A stretch of 40,865 nt of DNA, taken from positions 1-40,865 of the forward strand of contig CAZHMB010000006.1 of the NCBI GenBank assembly GCA_964533515.1, given 5' to 3'. This DNA is from CAZHMB01 sp964533515. Lineage in GTDB: Archaea; Nanobdellota; Nanobdellia; Pacearchaeales; GW2011-AR1. Numbering within the stretch: position 1 is the stretch's first letter; every line of letters starts with the position of its first letter. The position numbers and the translations under genes are program-made. The notes under the pieces were generated by a model. The model saw only the letters and a program-made list of their open reading frames with translations, ran no database searches and was not told the origin of the DNA. Shown here piece by piece: positions 29,835-37,848 of this stretch.

Positions 29835-30557
29835 ATGGATATGCCAATAGATATGCAGCATCAAGCAATGGGTTATGATCGAACAGCGACTATGTTTAGT
29901 CCCGAGGGTCATTTGTTGCAAGTTGAATATGCTGAAAAAACGGTACGATTAGGAAGTGCAAGCATTGGGCTTGTTTGTAAAGACGGAGTTTTGATAATTT
30001 CTGATAAAAGAATAGATGACAAACTGGTTGTGCAGAAATCTGCTAAGAAAGTTAATGAGATTGACGAGCATCTTATATCTGCTATCGCCGGAATAATTTC
30101 GGATGCGAGAGTTTTGACAGAGAAAGCGCAAGTGATTTGTCAGCAACACAGAATAACTTATGACTCTCCGATTGAACCTGAATCTGTTATAAAAGAAATT
30201 GCGAATATTCAACAGCAATTTACTCAATATGGTGGGGCAAGACCTTTTGGGATTTCAATGATGCTTGCAGGTATCAATGGGAAAAAACCAGAATTGTATA
30301 CAAGTGAGATAACGGGAAATTATTTTTCATATTACGCGAATGCAATCGGTGAGGATGATGATAAGATAAAAGAAAAATTGCAGGAAAGATATAAACAAGA
30401 TATGACCTTAAAACAAGGAACTAAATTGGCTCTTGAAATTTTCAAGGAAATGAAAGGCGCGAAGTTTGACGTCGGGAAATTTGAAATGGCTTACGTGACT
30501 ATTGAAGAAGGTAAGTTGAAGCGGCTTGAAGGCAAAGAGATCGAGGAATTTGCTTGA
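29835..30557 (+). CDS. psmA: Proteasome subunit alpha
   Basis: 240 residues. MGYDRTATMFSPEGHLLQVE YAEKTVRLGSASIG is the alpha-subunit signature; GGARPFGISMMLAG and an acidic ATP-independent core follow. Forms the outer rings of the 20S core that gate entry of unfolded proteins. Three Met codons precede GYDR (residues 1, 3, 7, 12), so the exact start is uncertain. First gene of the proteasome-SBDS-exosome operon; no beta subunit in the window. Confidence 0.95.
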   Translation: MDMPIDMQHQAMGYDRTATMFSPEGHLLQVEYAEKTVRLGSASIGLVCKDGVLIISDKRIDDKLVVQKSAKKVNEIDEHLISAIAGIISDARVLTEKAQVICQQHRITYDSPIEPESVIKEIANIQQQFTQYGGARPFGISMMLAGINGKKPELYTSEITGNYFSYYANAIGEDDDKIKEKLQERYKQDMTLKQGTKLALEIFKEMKGAKFDVGKFEMAYVTIEEGKLKRLEGKEIEEFA

Positions 30558-30558
30558 G

Positions 30559-31245
30559 ATGGTACAAACACAAGCACGAATAACAAAAGCAGGAAGGCAT
30601 TTTGAGATACTTGTCGACATGGACAAAGCGGTTGAGTTTAAGAAAACTGGAACCGGAAGTGCTGGTGACTTTTTGGAGTTCGATGTTGTTTATGAAGATA
30701 TTAAAAAAGGTGAGAAAGCTTCGGACGGTGATTTGAAAGAGGCTTTTGGAACTGCTGATGTTAATTCAGTTGCTGAGGAAATTGTGAAACATGGCGAGGT
30801 TCTTATTTCTCAAGAACATCGAGATGCAGAGCAAGAGAAGAAATTTAATCAGGTGGTTGAATTTTTAGTCAGGAACGCGAGTGATCCGCAGACAGGAAAC
30901 CCGCACACTGCTGAAAGAATCAAATCGGCTTTGGGTGAAGCAAGAATTAACATAAAGAATAAACCAATTGAAAACCAGATGAATGAAATCGTTGCTGAAT
31001 TGACAAAGTTTATTCCGATTAAAATATTGACTAAAAAAGTTAAGATAGTTATCCCGGCGATTCACACAGGGAAAGCATACGGTGTTATTAACGAATACAA
31101 AGATGTTGAAAACTGGCTCGGCAACGGAGATTTAGAAGTTGTTGTGAAAGTTCCTTCTGGAATTATAATGGATTTTTATGATAAATTAAACTCGGTGACT
31201 CATGGTTCAGCTACGACTGAAGAAGTTGCGAATGAGGAAGAATGA
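30559..31245 (+). CDS. SBDS ribosome maturation protein
   Basis: 228 residues from ATG 30559, one base after the psmA stop. ARITKAGRHFEILVDMDKAV EFKK (FYSH domain), QEHRDAEQEKKFNQVVEFLV (helical domain) and KVKIVIPAIHTGKAYGVINE (ferredoxin-like domain) match SBDS. Releases aIF6 from the large subunit. The acidic end TTEEVANEEE is not conserved. Confidence 0.93.
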   Translation: MVQTQARITKAGRHFEILVDMDKAVEFKKTGTGSAGDFLEFDVVYEDIKKGEKASDGDLKEAFGTADVNSVAEEIVKHGEVLISQEHRDAEQEKKFNQVVEFLVRNASDPQTGNPHTAERIKSALGEARINIKNKPIENQMNEIVAELTKFIPIKILTKKVKIVIPAIHTGKAYGVINEYKDVENWLGNGDLEVVVKVPSGIIMDFYDKLNSVTHGSATTEEVANEEE

Positions 31246-31256
31246 TAAACCTTAAC

Positions 31257-31267
31257 CTTTATAAACC
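31257..31267 (+). promoter_or_regulatory. Internal TATA box before rrp4
   Basis: CTTTATAAACC, 26 nt before ATG 31288; allows exosome genes to be transcribed leaderless, apart from psmA-SBDS. Confidence 0.5.
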
Positions 31268-31287
31268 AAGTTTTAGACATAATTAAG

Positions 31288-31977
31288 ATGACAAGAAAAA
31301 TAGTAATACCGGGAGAGATTATTGGGAAAGGAGACTTTTTACCGGGTGAAGGAACACAAAAGAAAGGAGATGAAGTAGTTGCTATGCGTTTTGGGCTAGC
31401 TGAGGAATCAGGGAAATTAATCAAAGTTATACCTATATCTGGGGTTTATGAGCCTCGAAGAGGAAATGTTGTTATTGGTGAAGTTACAAACATGATTTCA
31501 AACGGTTGGTTTATAAAAATCGGGCCGGACGATGTTGGATTTTTGCCTTTAACAGAAGTTCCGAGATTCGTTAACAAGGACAACTTGGACGAAGTTATGA
31601 GTTTGGGCGATATGGCTGTTGCGGATATTTCAATAATTAACCGAAGAGGAATTGACCTTTCTATTCGTTCAAGAGGTTTAGGAAAAATCGAGGATGGAAT
31701 GATCGTTGAAGTTAATCCTTACAAAGTTCCAAGAATAATCGGCCGAGAAGGAAGCATGATAAAACTTATTAAAGACGAAACCGGTTGTAACATAACTGTC
31801 GGACAAAATGGTTTGATATGGATAAAAGGAAACAGTGTTGATGACGAGCTTTTGGCTAAGAAAGCAATATTAGAAATAACAAGAAAATCAATGATTGATG
31901 GATTGACAGAAAAAATTGAAAATTGGTTTAAAGCAAACGGAAAATCAAAAACTAAAAAAGTTGATGAGAAAAAATAA
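31288..31977 (+). CDS. rrp4: Exosome RNA-binding subunit Rrp4
   Basis: 229 residues. N-terminal domain (KIVIPGEIIGKGDFLPGEGT), S1 domain (about 60-130, VVIGEVTNMISNGWFIKIGP) and KH domain with PRIIGREGSMIKLIKDETG (about 148-166) plus NITVGQNGLIWIKG. Caps the exosome ring and feeds RNA. C-terminal 15 residues are Lys-rich. One base separates its stop from the Rrp41 start. Confidence 0.95.
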   Translation: MTRKIVIPGEIIGKGDFLPGEGTQKKGDEVVAMRFGLAEESGKLIKVIPISGVYEPRRGNVVIGEVTNMISNGWFIKIGPDDVGFLPLTEVPRFVNKDNLDEVMSLGDMAVADISIINRRGIDLSIRSRGLGKIEDGMIVEVNPYKVPRIIGREGSMIKLIKDETGCNITVGQNGLIWIKGNSVDDELLAKKAILEITRKSMIDGLTEKIENWFKANGKSKTKKVDEKK

Positions 31978-31978
31978 A

Positions 31979-32749
31979 ATGACAAAAGACACACATAAAT
32001 CAAAGATTTCTGGCGCCACAGAATCTAAAGATTCTGTCGGATTCAAAAGACCAGATGGAAGGAAGATTGATGAGATGAGAGAGATTTCTGCTAAAGTTGG
32101 TGTTATTCCTAATGCTGATGGAAGTGCGATGTTTCAATCTGGGAAGACAATTGCTATCGCTGCTGTTTACGGTCCGAAGACAATGCACCCTCAACACAAG
32201 CAAGATAATTCTACAGGTTTATTGAGATGTACTTACAACATGATTAGTTTTTCAGTTACAGATAGAATTAGACCTAGGCCGAGTAAAAGAAGCCAGGAGA
32301 TTTCTAAGATTTCTGAATGGGCTTTGAGTCCTGTTTTAATGCTTGAAAAATATCCAAATAAAGTTGTTGATGTTGAGATCAGCATTCTTCAAGCCGACGC
32401 TGGAACACGATGTGCAGGTATAAACGCTGCTGCAATGGCTTTGGCTCACGCGGGAATTCCAATGAAAGACATGGTTTCAAGTGTTTCTGTTGGAAAATTA
32501 GACAAACAAATTGTTGTTGATCTTTCTAAAGAAGAAGAGGATTTCGAAGAAGGCGAGGGAGCAACAGATATCCCTGTGAGTTGCACACATTCAGGAGATA
32601 TAACTCATTTACAATTAGACGGGAAAATATCTGCTGAGGAATTGAAAGAAGCTATTAGTCTTGGGAAAAAGGCATGTGGTGATATTTATGAAATTCAAAA
32701 ACAAGCTTTGAAAGATACGTATAAAGATTTGCAAGGAGAGAAAAAATGA
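31979..32749 (+). CDS. rrp41: Exosome catalytic subunit Rrp41
   Basis: 256 residues from ATG 31979 (upstream in-frame ATGs would overlap rrp4). KRPDGRKIDEMREISAKVGV, RDxxR-type CTYNMISFSVTDRIRPRPSK RSQEIS and DVEISILQADAGTRCAGINA AAMAL carry the phosphate- and metal-site residues of the RNase PH fold. Degrades RNA 3'-5' by phosphorolysis with Rrp42. N-terminal 20 residues and the acidic insert EEEDFEEGEGAT are as in other archaea. Confidence 0.95.
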   Translation: MTKDTHKSKISGATESKDSVGFKRPDGRKIDEMREISAKVGVIPNADGSAMFQSGKTIAIAAVYGPKTMHPQHKQDNSTGLLRCTYNMISFSVTDRIRPRPSKRSQEISKISEWALSPVLMLEKYPNKVVDVEISILQADAGTRCAGINAAAMALAHAGIPMKDMVSSVSVGKLDKQIVVDLSKEEEDFEEGEGATDIPVSCTHSGDITHLQLDGKISAEELKEAISLGKKACGDIYEIQKQALKDTYKDLQGEKK

Positions 32750-33009
32750 GAGAGCCAGAAGGAACAAAAAAAGAAAGTATAAGTTATGACAGACGAAATG
32801 TAGATAATGTAGTAGAACTCGTAAGACAAAGGAATATCGGAGAATACTCAGAGATAACAGATATGCCTAAAGATATTTCAGACTTTAGAGCAGCAGTTAC
32901 AGAGATATTAATTTGTATTGGTAGGACATCTTCTCCTTATGGGTCTATGCGTTTTGAACACCATATTGACGAAAAAGAAACTAAATATTTTGTAAAGGGG
33001 ACTGCATAA
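32746..33009 (+). CDS. Unknown small protein inside the exosome operon
   Basis: 87 residues: MREPEGTKKESISYDRRNVD NVVELV, then EITDMPKDISDFRAAVTEIL and an end with HHIDEKETKYFVKG. Overlaps rrp41 by ATGA and ends one base before rrp42, so it is fully embedded between two subunits that form one dimer. Soluble, mixed alpha/beta, no motif recognised. Position argues for a role in RNA degradation or translation. Confidence 0.75.
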   Translation: MREPEGTKKESISYDRRNVDNVVELVRQRNIGEYSEITDMPKDISDFRAAVTEILICIGRTSSPYGSMRFEHHIDEKETKYFVKGTA

Positions 33010-33010
33010 G

Positions 33011-33808
33011 ATGAAAACTACTAAGATAACTGGCGATAGAATAAAGAAATATCTTGAAGAAGGAAAAAGATTCGATGGAAGAAATCTGGATGACTTTAGA
33101 GATATAGAAGTTGAACTTGGTGTTTCTAAAAATGCTGAAGGAAGTGCAAGAGTTAAGCTTGGGAAAACAGATGTTATAGTTGGTGTTAAAATAGACGTAA
33201 CAGAACCTTATCCTGATAGTCCGGACGACGGGAATTTAATGGTTACTGCTGAGCTTGCGGCAATGAGTTCTCCAAGATTCGAAAATGGTCCGCCACAATT
33301 TAATGCTATTGAACTTGGAAGAGTTGTTGATAGGGGAATAAGAGAAAGTAAAGTTATTGAAACTAAAAAACTTTGTATCAAACCAGGAGAAAAAGTCTGG
33401 AATATTTATATCGACATATATTCAATAAACCACGACGGTAATTTGCTTGACGCTGCTGGAATAGCTGCTATAATCGCTTTGAAAAATTCTATGATGCCTA
33501 AATATGATGAGAAAGAGGAAAAAATTATTCACGGCGAATGGTCTGATGAGAAGTTGCCAATGGCTAAAGATCCTCCAATATCTACAACTTTTTACAAGAT
33601 TGGAAAAGAATTGGTTGTTGATCCGACACTTGAGGAAGAAGACGTTGCTAAGACAAAAATTACAGTTGGGTCAGCGAACGGAGTTATAAGTTCAATTCAA
33701 AAAAGTGGGGAAGGGCCTTTTAGCGAAGAAGAAATTGCAAAAGCTTTGGATATGTCTGGAAAAGTTTGGAGTGATGTTCATAAGAAAATTGAAAAGTTTT
33801 TAAAATAA
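33011..33808 (+). CDS. rrp42: Exosome non-catalytic subunit Rrp42
   Basis: 265 residues. RFDGRNLDDFRDIEVELGVS, then ELGRVVDRGIRESKVIETKK LCI, then VWNIYIDIYSINHDGNLLDA AGIAAI and LPMAKDPPISTTFYKIGKEL match archaeal Rrp42 (RNase PH fold, catalytic residues lost). Forms the hexameric ring with Rrp41. Confidence 0.95.
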   Translation: MKTTKITGDRIKKYLEEGKRFDGRNLDDFRDIEVELGVSKNAEGSARVKLGKTDVIVGVKIDVTEPYPDSPDDGNLMVTAELAAMSSPRFENGPPQFNAIELGRVVDRGIRESKVIETKKLCIKPGEKVWNIYIDIYSINHDGNLLDAAGIAAIIALKNSMMPKYDEKEEKIIHGEWSDEKLPMAKDPPISTTFYKIGKELVVDPTLEEEDVAKTKITVGSANGVISSIQKSGEGPFSEEEIAKALDMSGKVWSDVHKKIEKFLK

Positions 33809-33826
33809 CTTTAACTTGAATATAAA

Positions 33827-33856
33827 ATGGCGGACAAAGAAATTAAAAATTTCTAG
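33827..33856 (+). other. Mini-ORF resembling the rpoK start
   Basis: MADKEIKNF then stop, in the gap before rpoK. It aligns with the rpoK start MAEQTQFKDF, and the DNA AAAATGGCGGA is shared. Probably a partial 5' duplication, or a short upstream ORF. Confidence 0.35.
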
Positions 33857-33889
33857 CTCCCCCATTTTTCAAAACAACACAACAACAAA

Positions 33890-34279
33890 ATGGCGGAACA
33901 AACACAATTTAAGGATTTTACAAAATATGAGAAAGCAAGAGTTCTTGGTGCAAGGGCTTTGCAGATTGCTATGAATGCGCCGTTGTTGATTAATATTTCT
34001 AAAGAGGATTTGGAGACAATTAAGTTTGACGCGATTAAGATTGCAGAGGTTGAACTTGACTCAGGTGTTTTGCCGATTAGCGTTAACAAGCCTTTCCCAG
34101 ACAGAAAAGAATCTGCTTTGAAAAGAGAGAAAGACAAGACAACGGATGACAAGGAGATTGTTGAGAAGGAAGCCCAGGAAGAAGAAGAGATCGCTAAGGG
34201 AGGCGAGATAATGGAACTTGCGAAACCCGAGGACGAAGATGATACTGAAGAAGATAGTAGTGATAAGGCTGAAGAGTGA
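33890..34279 (+). CDS. rpoK: RNA polymerase subunit K (omega-like) with acidic tail
   Basis: 129 residues. Residues about 9-80, FTKYEKARVLGARALQIAMN APLLI ... IKIAEVELDSGVLPISVNKP, are the RpoK/Rpb6 fold that clamps the polymerase. Residues 85-129 are a long acidic extension (KEAQEEEEIAKGGEIMELAK PEDEDDTEEDSSDKAEE) not present in typical RpoK (about 60-95 residues). Follows rrp42 by 81 bp. Confidence 0.92.
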   Translation: MAEQTQFKDFTKYEKARVLGARALQIAMNAPLLINISKEDLETIKFDAIKIAEVELDSGVLPISVNKPFPDRKESALKREKDKTTDDKEIVEKEAQEEEEIAKGGEIMELAKPEDEDDTEEDSSDKAEE

Positions 34280-34924
34280 TTAGGTTTTTCTACAAAAGAT
34301 CTGGATAAACATTCTGTCTCTAAGTTCAACCTTTTTTGACTCGATAATCTCAAAATATTTTTTTAATTCATTTAATAATTCCTCTTCTTTCCAAAAAGCA
34401 AAAAATCTTTTTGTATCTGAATTCTTGTCAGGCACCATCCCTTCTTCATCCCCTTCCTTTACACAGATATAAAAAATTCCTTTTGGTCTTAATATATCTG
34501 AGATCTTTCTTAACACATTATCTATTTTTTCTTTTGGAACATGTAAAAGGGAAGTGACCGCCCAAACTCCGTCGAATGAATTATCTTTGAAGGACATATC
34601 TTCCAAATCCATGACCTCCGCATCAATATCTTTTTGTTTACATATTTTTATCATCTCTTCAGAGAGATCAATTGCTTTGACATTCAACCCCTGGTTTTTA
34701 AAAAACAAAGAATGATCTCCCCCGCCGCATCCAATATCAAGAATATCTTTCCCATTCAATAATTCTAAAAATCTCTTAAACTCATATCTCCTGTGAATTT
34801 CCAATAAATTTAAAAATTTATTGGCAAAAGCACCCGCATGTTGATTATAAGCCTTTTTTGTTTCTTCTTTATAGTCCATCAGAGTGATATGGTCCGGGGG
34901 TTTAATTATTTTTCTGTATTGCAT
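34280..34924 (-). CDS. Class I SAM-dependent methyltransferase, UbiE/Methyltransf_11-like
   Basis: 214 residues. Motif I KDILDIGCGGGDHSLFF (about 59-75), motif II KAIDLSEEMI, motif IV DGVWAVTSLLHVPKEKI and ILRPKGIFYICVKEG. Substrate not predictable. ATG 34924 lies 23 nt from a TATA element shared with the divergent enolase gene. Stop abuts the rpoK stop (convergent, 34279/34280). An internal Met (MDYKEETKKAYNQHA) is an alternative start. Confidence 0.85.
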   Translation of the reverse strand: MQYRKIIKPPDHITLMDYKEETKKAYNQHAGAFANKFLNLLEIHRRYEFKRFLELLNGKDILDIGCGGGDHSLFFKNQGLNVKAIDLSEEMIKICKQKDIDAEVMDLEDMSFKDNSFDGVWAVTSLLHVPKEKIDNVLRKISDILRPKGIFYICVKEGDEEGMVPDKNSDTKRFFAFWKEEELLNELKKYFEIIESKKVELRDRMFIQIFCRKT

Positions 34925-34942
34925 AGATCTTTCCCACCCAAA

Positions 34943-34952
34943 TTCTTAAAAA
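34943..34952. promoter_or_regulatory. Bidirectional TATA box (methyltransferase / enolase)
   Basis: TTCTTAAAAA; on the minus strand TTTTTAAGAA. ATG 34924 (minus) is 23 nt and ATG 34975 (plus) 28 nt from its centre, so both mRNAs would be leaderless. Confidence 0.5.
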
Positions 34953-34974
34953 CTCTCAATTCTTGTTTTCAATT

Positions 34975-36174
34975 ATGGTTGTGATTAAAGAGGTTTCAGG
35001 AAAAGCGATTAAAGATTCTCGGGGTGATAAAACAATTTGTGTTAAAATAAAAACTTCTAAAAATAAAGTCTTTTCTGCGAGTTCTCCGAATGGAAAGTCT
35101 ACAGGAAAATATGAAGCCAAAAGTTATAAGAAAAATCTTGAAGGCGACATAAAAACATTAAAAGATTTCTCAGATTATTTTTCTGAAGATGAGATCGAGA
35201 AGTTTAAAGACTTGCGGAGAATCGAAGATATTGTCGATGGGCATATAGGGGCCAACACTTTGTTTGCTTTGGAATCCGCTGTCTTGAAAGCTTTGGCGGA
35301 TGAATCAAAAAAGGAAATATGGGAATTAATTCCCGGAAGTTCAAAAAGTTCAAAGTTTCCTCGGCTTGTTGGGAATTGCGCCGAAGGCGGAAAGCATTCT
35401 TCTGGGCCTTCAAAAGCTAAAGGTAAAAAACCCGACTTTCAAGAATTTCATATTATTCCGAAGACAAAAACTTTGAAAGAAGCTTTTGAGTTGAATAAAA
35501 AATTAGATTCTTTGATTGGCGATGAGATTAAGTTAAAAGATGAAAAGTTCTCGGGAGAAGTTACAGATGAAAATGGTTGGAAAACAAGTTTGAATGATAG
35601 GGAGATTATTGAAATTTTATCTCAGGTTACAAGTAAACAGAAAATTAAAGTTGATATTGGGTTGGATGTTGCAGCTTCAAGTTTTTACAAAAGAAAAAAT
35701 TACAATTATTCCAATCCTCCTTTGAAAAGAACTTCTGATGAACATTATTTTTATATAAAGAACTTGATGAAAAATTTTCCGATATTTCTTGTTGAGGATG
35801 GTTTTGAAGAGGAAGATTTTTCTTCGAACACGAAATTGTTGAAAGAATTTCCTAATACCCTTATTGTTGGCGATGATTTGACTGTTACAAATGTGGAGAG
35901 ATTGAAGAAGGCCATAAAAGAGAAAGCGATTAACGGGATAATTGTCAAGCCGAATCAGAATGGTTCATTGATTCAAGTGATGGAAGTTTGTGAGTTGGCA
36001 AAAAAGAATGGCGTAAAAATTATATTCTCACATCGTTCTGGAGAAACTGGGGAAAATATTCTTGCTGATTTGGGATTTGGTTTTCGAGCTGATTTTTTTA
36101 AATGTGGAATAGATGGAAAAGAAAGGGTTGTGAAGTTGAAAAGGTTGGTTGAGATAGAGAAGTCGGTTAGGTGA
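34975..36174 (+). CDS. eno: Divergent enolase
   Basis: 399 residues from ATG 34975 (TATA-guided; TTG 34963 would add 4). Converts 2-phosphoglycerate to phosphoenolpyruvate if active. Recognisable: NGKSTGKYEA (normally SGASTGxxEA), GNCAEGGKHS, EFHIIP, DIGLDVAASSFY, FLVEDGFEEEDF, IVGDDLTVTN, GIIVKPNQNGSL, IIFSHRSGET and KCGIDGKERVVK. Metal ligands and the catalytic Lys appear kept. The GDEGGFAP loop is replaced by TDENGWKTS, keeping the Glu. Shorter than usual (about 430). Confidence 0.88.
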   Translation: MVVIKEVSGKAIKDSRGDKTICVKIKTSKNKVFSASSPNGKSTGKYEAKSYKKNLEGDIKTLKDFSDYFSEDEIEKFKDLRRIEDIVDGHIGANTLFALESAVLKALADESKKEIWELIPGSSKSSKFPRLVGNCAEGGKHSSGPSKAKGKKPDFQEFHIIPKTKTLKEAFELNKKLDSLIGDEIKLKDEKFSGEVTDENGWKTSLNDREIIEILSQVTSKQKIKVDIGLDVAASSFYKRKNYNYSNPPLKRTSDEHYFYIKNLMKNFPIFLVEDGFEEEDFSSNTKLLKEFPNTLIVGDDLTVTNVERLKKAIKEKAINGIIVKPNQNGSLIQVMEVCELAKKNGVKIIFSHRSGETGENILADLGFGFRADFFKCGIDGKERVVKLKRLVEIEKSVR

Positions 36175-36176
36175 AA

Positions 36177-36614
36177 TTAAGCGGGGGTAAATAATCTGCT
36201 CTGTTCGTCAAATTTAAAAGTTTGTGAATGATTAAGAATCTGGTCTAAAAAATATTCTCTAGAACTTCTACTTGAAGGTTGCATATCTGATATATTCAAA
36301 TCTCTCAAGGGAAAAACAATATAAGGCCAATATCCCCCTTCATTAAAATTTATTCCCATATCTATAAATCTTTCAGTTATTTTTAGATATTGAATATTGA
36401 ATCCTCTCTTCTCTTCTGATTTTTGGTGGCTTAGAGTAATTCTGAAATCATCCGATTTCGCAGGAAGAATATGGATATAACCTCCAACAGATGTAGCACT
36501 AATTTCTTTTCTGGGTAAGGGGTTGGGAGTACGAGATAAATCAACAACGCTAAATCCTGTATCTGCTAAAGATTGCAAACCTTCAAGCGCCAATCTTTCT
36601 ATTTCTTTATCCAT
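36177..36614 (-). CDS. Hypothetical soluble protein, 145 residues
   Basis: MDKEIERLALEGLQSLADTG FSVVDLSRTP, then beta-rich VGGYIHILPAKSDDFRITLS and YLKITERFIDMGINFNEGGY, and a C-terminal helix. No motif recognised. A TATA-like GTTTAAAAAGC (about 36670-36682, minus) leaves a leader with two inverted repeats. Stop lies 2 bp from the convergent enolase stop. Confidence 0.6.
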   Translation of the reverse strand: MDKEIERLALEGLQSLADTGFSVVDLSRTPNPLPRKEISATSVGGYIHILPAKSDDFRITLSHQKSEEKRGFNIQYLKITERFIDMGINFNEGGYWPYIVFPLRDLNISDMQPSSRSSREYFLDQILNHSQTFKFDEQSRLFTPA

Positions 36615-36623
36615 TGTTATTTT

Positions 36624-36655
36624 CTCAGAATTAATCTGAGGTATTCACCTCTGAG
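36624..36655 (-). promoter_or_regulatory. Tandem inverted repeats in leader of the 36177 gene
   Basis: On the plus strand CTCAGA-ATTAA-TCTGAG (36624-36640) overlaps GAGGTATTCACCTC (36638-36651), followed by TGAG. The two stems share GAG, so they are mutually competing, as in a switch or a compound operator. They lie between TATA and ATG. Confidence 0.4.
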
Positions 36656-36758
36656 ATTTTATATTATTGTGCTTTTTAAACTTTTTGAATTCTAATTTCA
36701 TCCCCAAAAGATTTTGTCCCCACAAAACCTTTTTAAACTCAAATCTCTGTGAATTCTC

Positions 36759-37811
36759 ATGGTTAAGGAAAAAACAGATAAGACTGAAGACTCAATTGTT
36801 GAAGGAATTGAAGGGGCTGTTGAGAAAGGACTAGAAGCGGTTGAGGACGTAGTGGAAGAAGTAATTGATAAAGTTAAAGGCAAGAAATCTGCTAATGAGA
36901 ACAAGGGTAAGAGGGCCGTTGAGGAAATGGTAGCTGAGACTAAAGAAAAGGTCGAGGCAGAGATGGCTGAAGACGAGAAGAAATTGGCCAAGGCTGAATC
37001 TTTGGAAACTGAAAAAGAAACTCCTGCTAAGAAAGCAAAAGAAAAGAAAGTTGAAAAGACGCTTGAAGAAAGGAAGAAAGAGCTTTTGGAAAATGTTGCT
37101 AAGTTGAAAGAAAAGGTTTCTGCTGAGGGGATTAGTACAGAAGATTTGAAAAGGGAAGTTAAGATTAAGAAAAGAACGGACATGTTGATTCCTCTTGAGG
37201 ATTATGTTAAGTCCGGGATTTATATTGGAACTCGTGCTGTTACTCCGAATATGAAAAAATTTGTTTATAGAAGAAGGGCTGACGGTCTTGCTATTTTTAA
37301 TACTGATTTGATCGACGAGAAATTGAAAGAAGGTATTGAATATCTTTCTAAATTTAATGCGGAGGATGTGATTCTTGTTTGTAAAAGAGAAGCTGGTTGG
37401 AAAGTTGCTCAGAAATTTTCGCAGTTGACAGGAATAAGAGTTTTCACAAAAAAATATCCTGCTGGAATTTTAACAAACACTGACTTGAGAGATTTCTTTG
37501 AAAACGAATTGACAATTGTTGTTGATTCATGGTTGGACAGAAATGCTTTGGCGGACACATTGAATGTTAATAAGAAAATTTTGATGGTTTGTGATACAAA
37601 TAATTTTTCACAAGGTGCGGACAAAGTTATTATTGGAAACAACAAGGCCGAAAAAAGTTTGGGCGTTATATTTTATCTTTTGACACGGGGTTACATGAAA
37701 GCAAAAGACATGGACACTACTGGAATTCCGGATTTGGAATGGTGGACTGGAGAAGACCAAGAAGGAACAGGAGTTGCAAAGGCAGGCGGATTTAGGCAAG
37801 GTCGGAAATAA
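36759..37811 (+). CDS. rpsB: Ribosomal protein uS2 with long charged N-terminal extension
   Basis: 350 residues against about 200 for most archaea. Residues 139-335 are uS2: TDMLIPLEDYVKSGIYIGTR, then MKKFVYRRRADGLAIFNTDL, KYPAGILTN and VCDTNNFSQGADKVIIGNNK. Residues 1-138 are Glu/Lys/Ala-rich and helical (KAKEKKVEKTLEERKKELLE), likely a coiled coil or disordered arm on the small-subunit surface. TATA-like CTTTTTAAACTC about 25-30 nt upstream. Confidence 0.95.
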   Translation: MVKEKTDKTEDSIVEGIEGAVEKGLEAVEDVVEEVIDKVKGKKSANENKGKRAVEEMVAETKEKVEAEMAEDEKKLAKAESLETEKETPAKKAKEKKVEKTLEERKKELLENVAKLKEKVSAEGISTEDLKREVKIKKRTDMLIPLEDYVKSGIYIGTRAVTPNMKKFVYRRRADGLAIFNTDLIDEKLKEGIEYLSKFNAEDVILVCKREAGWKVAQKFSQLTGIRVFTKKYPAGILTNTDLRDFFENELTIVVDSWLDRNALADTLNVNKKILMVCDTNNFSQGADKVIIGNNKAEKSLGVIFYLLTRGYMKAKDMDTTGIPDLEWWTGEDQEGTGVAKAGGFRQGRK

Positions 37812-37848
37812 TTCTGGTTTGGGCGAGGAGAGGGTTGATGAAAATAAG

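Noticed and set aside
36698..37183. 161-codon Ser-rich minus-strand frame
   Set aside because: Complement of the Glu/Lys-rich arm of uS2; compositional artefact.
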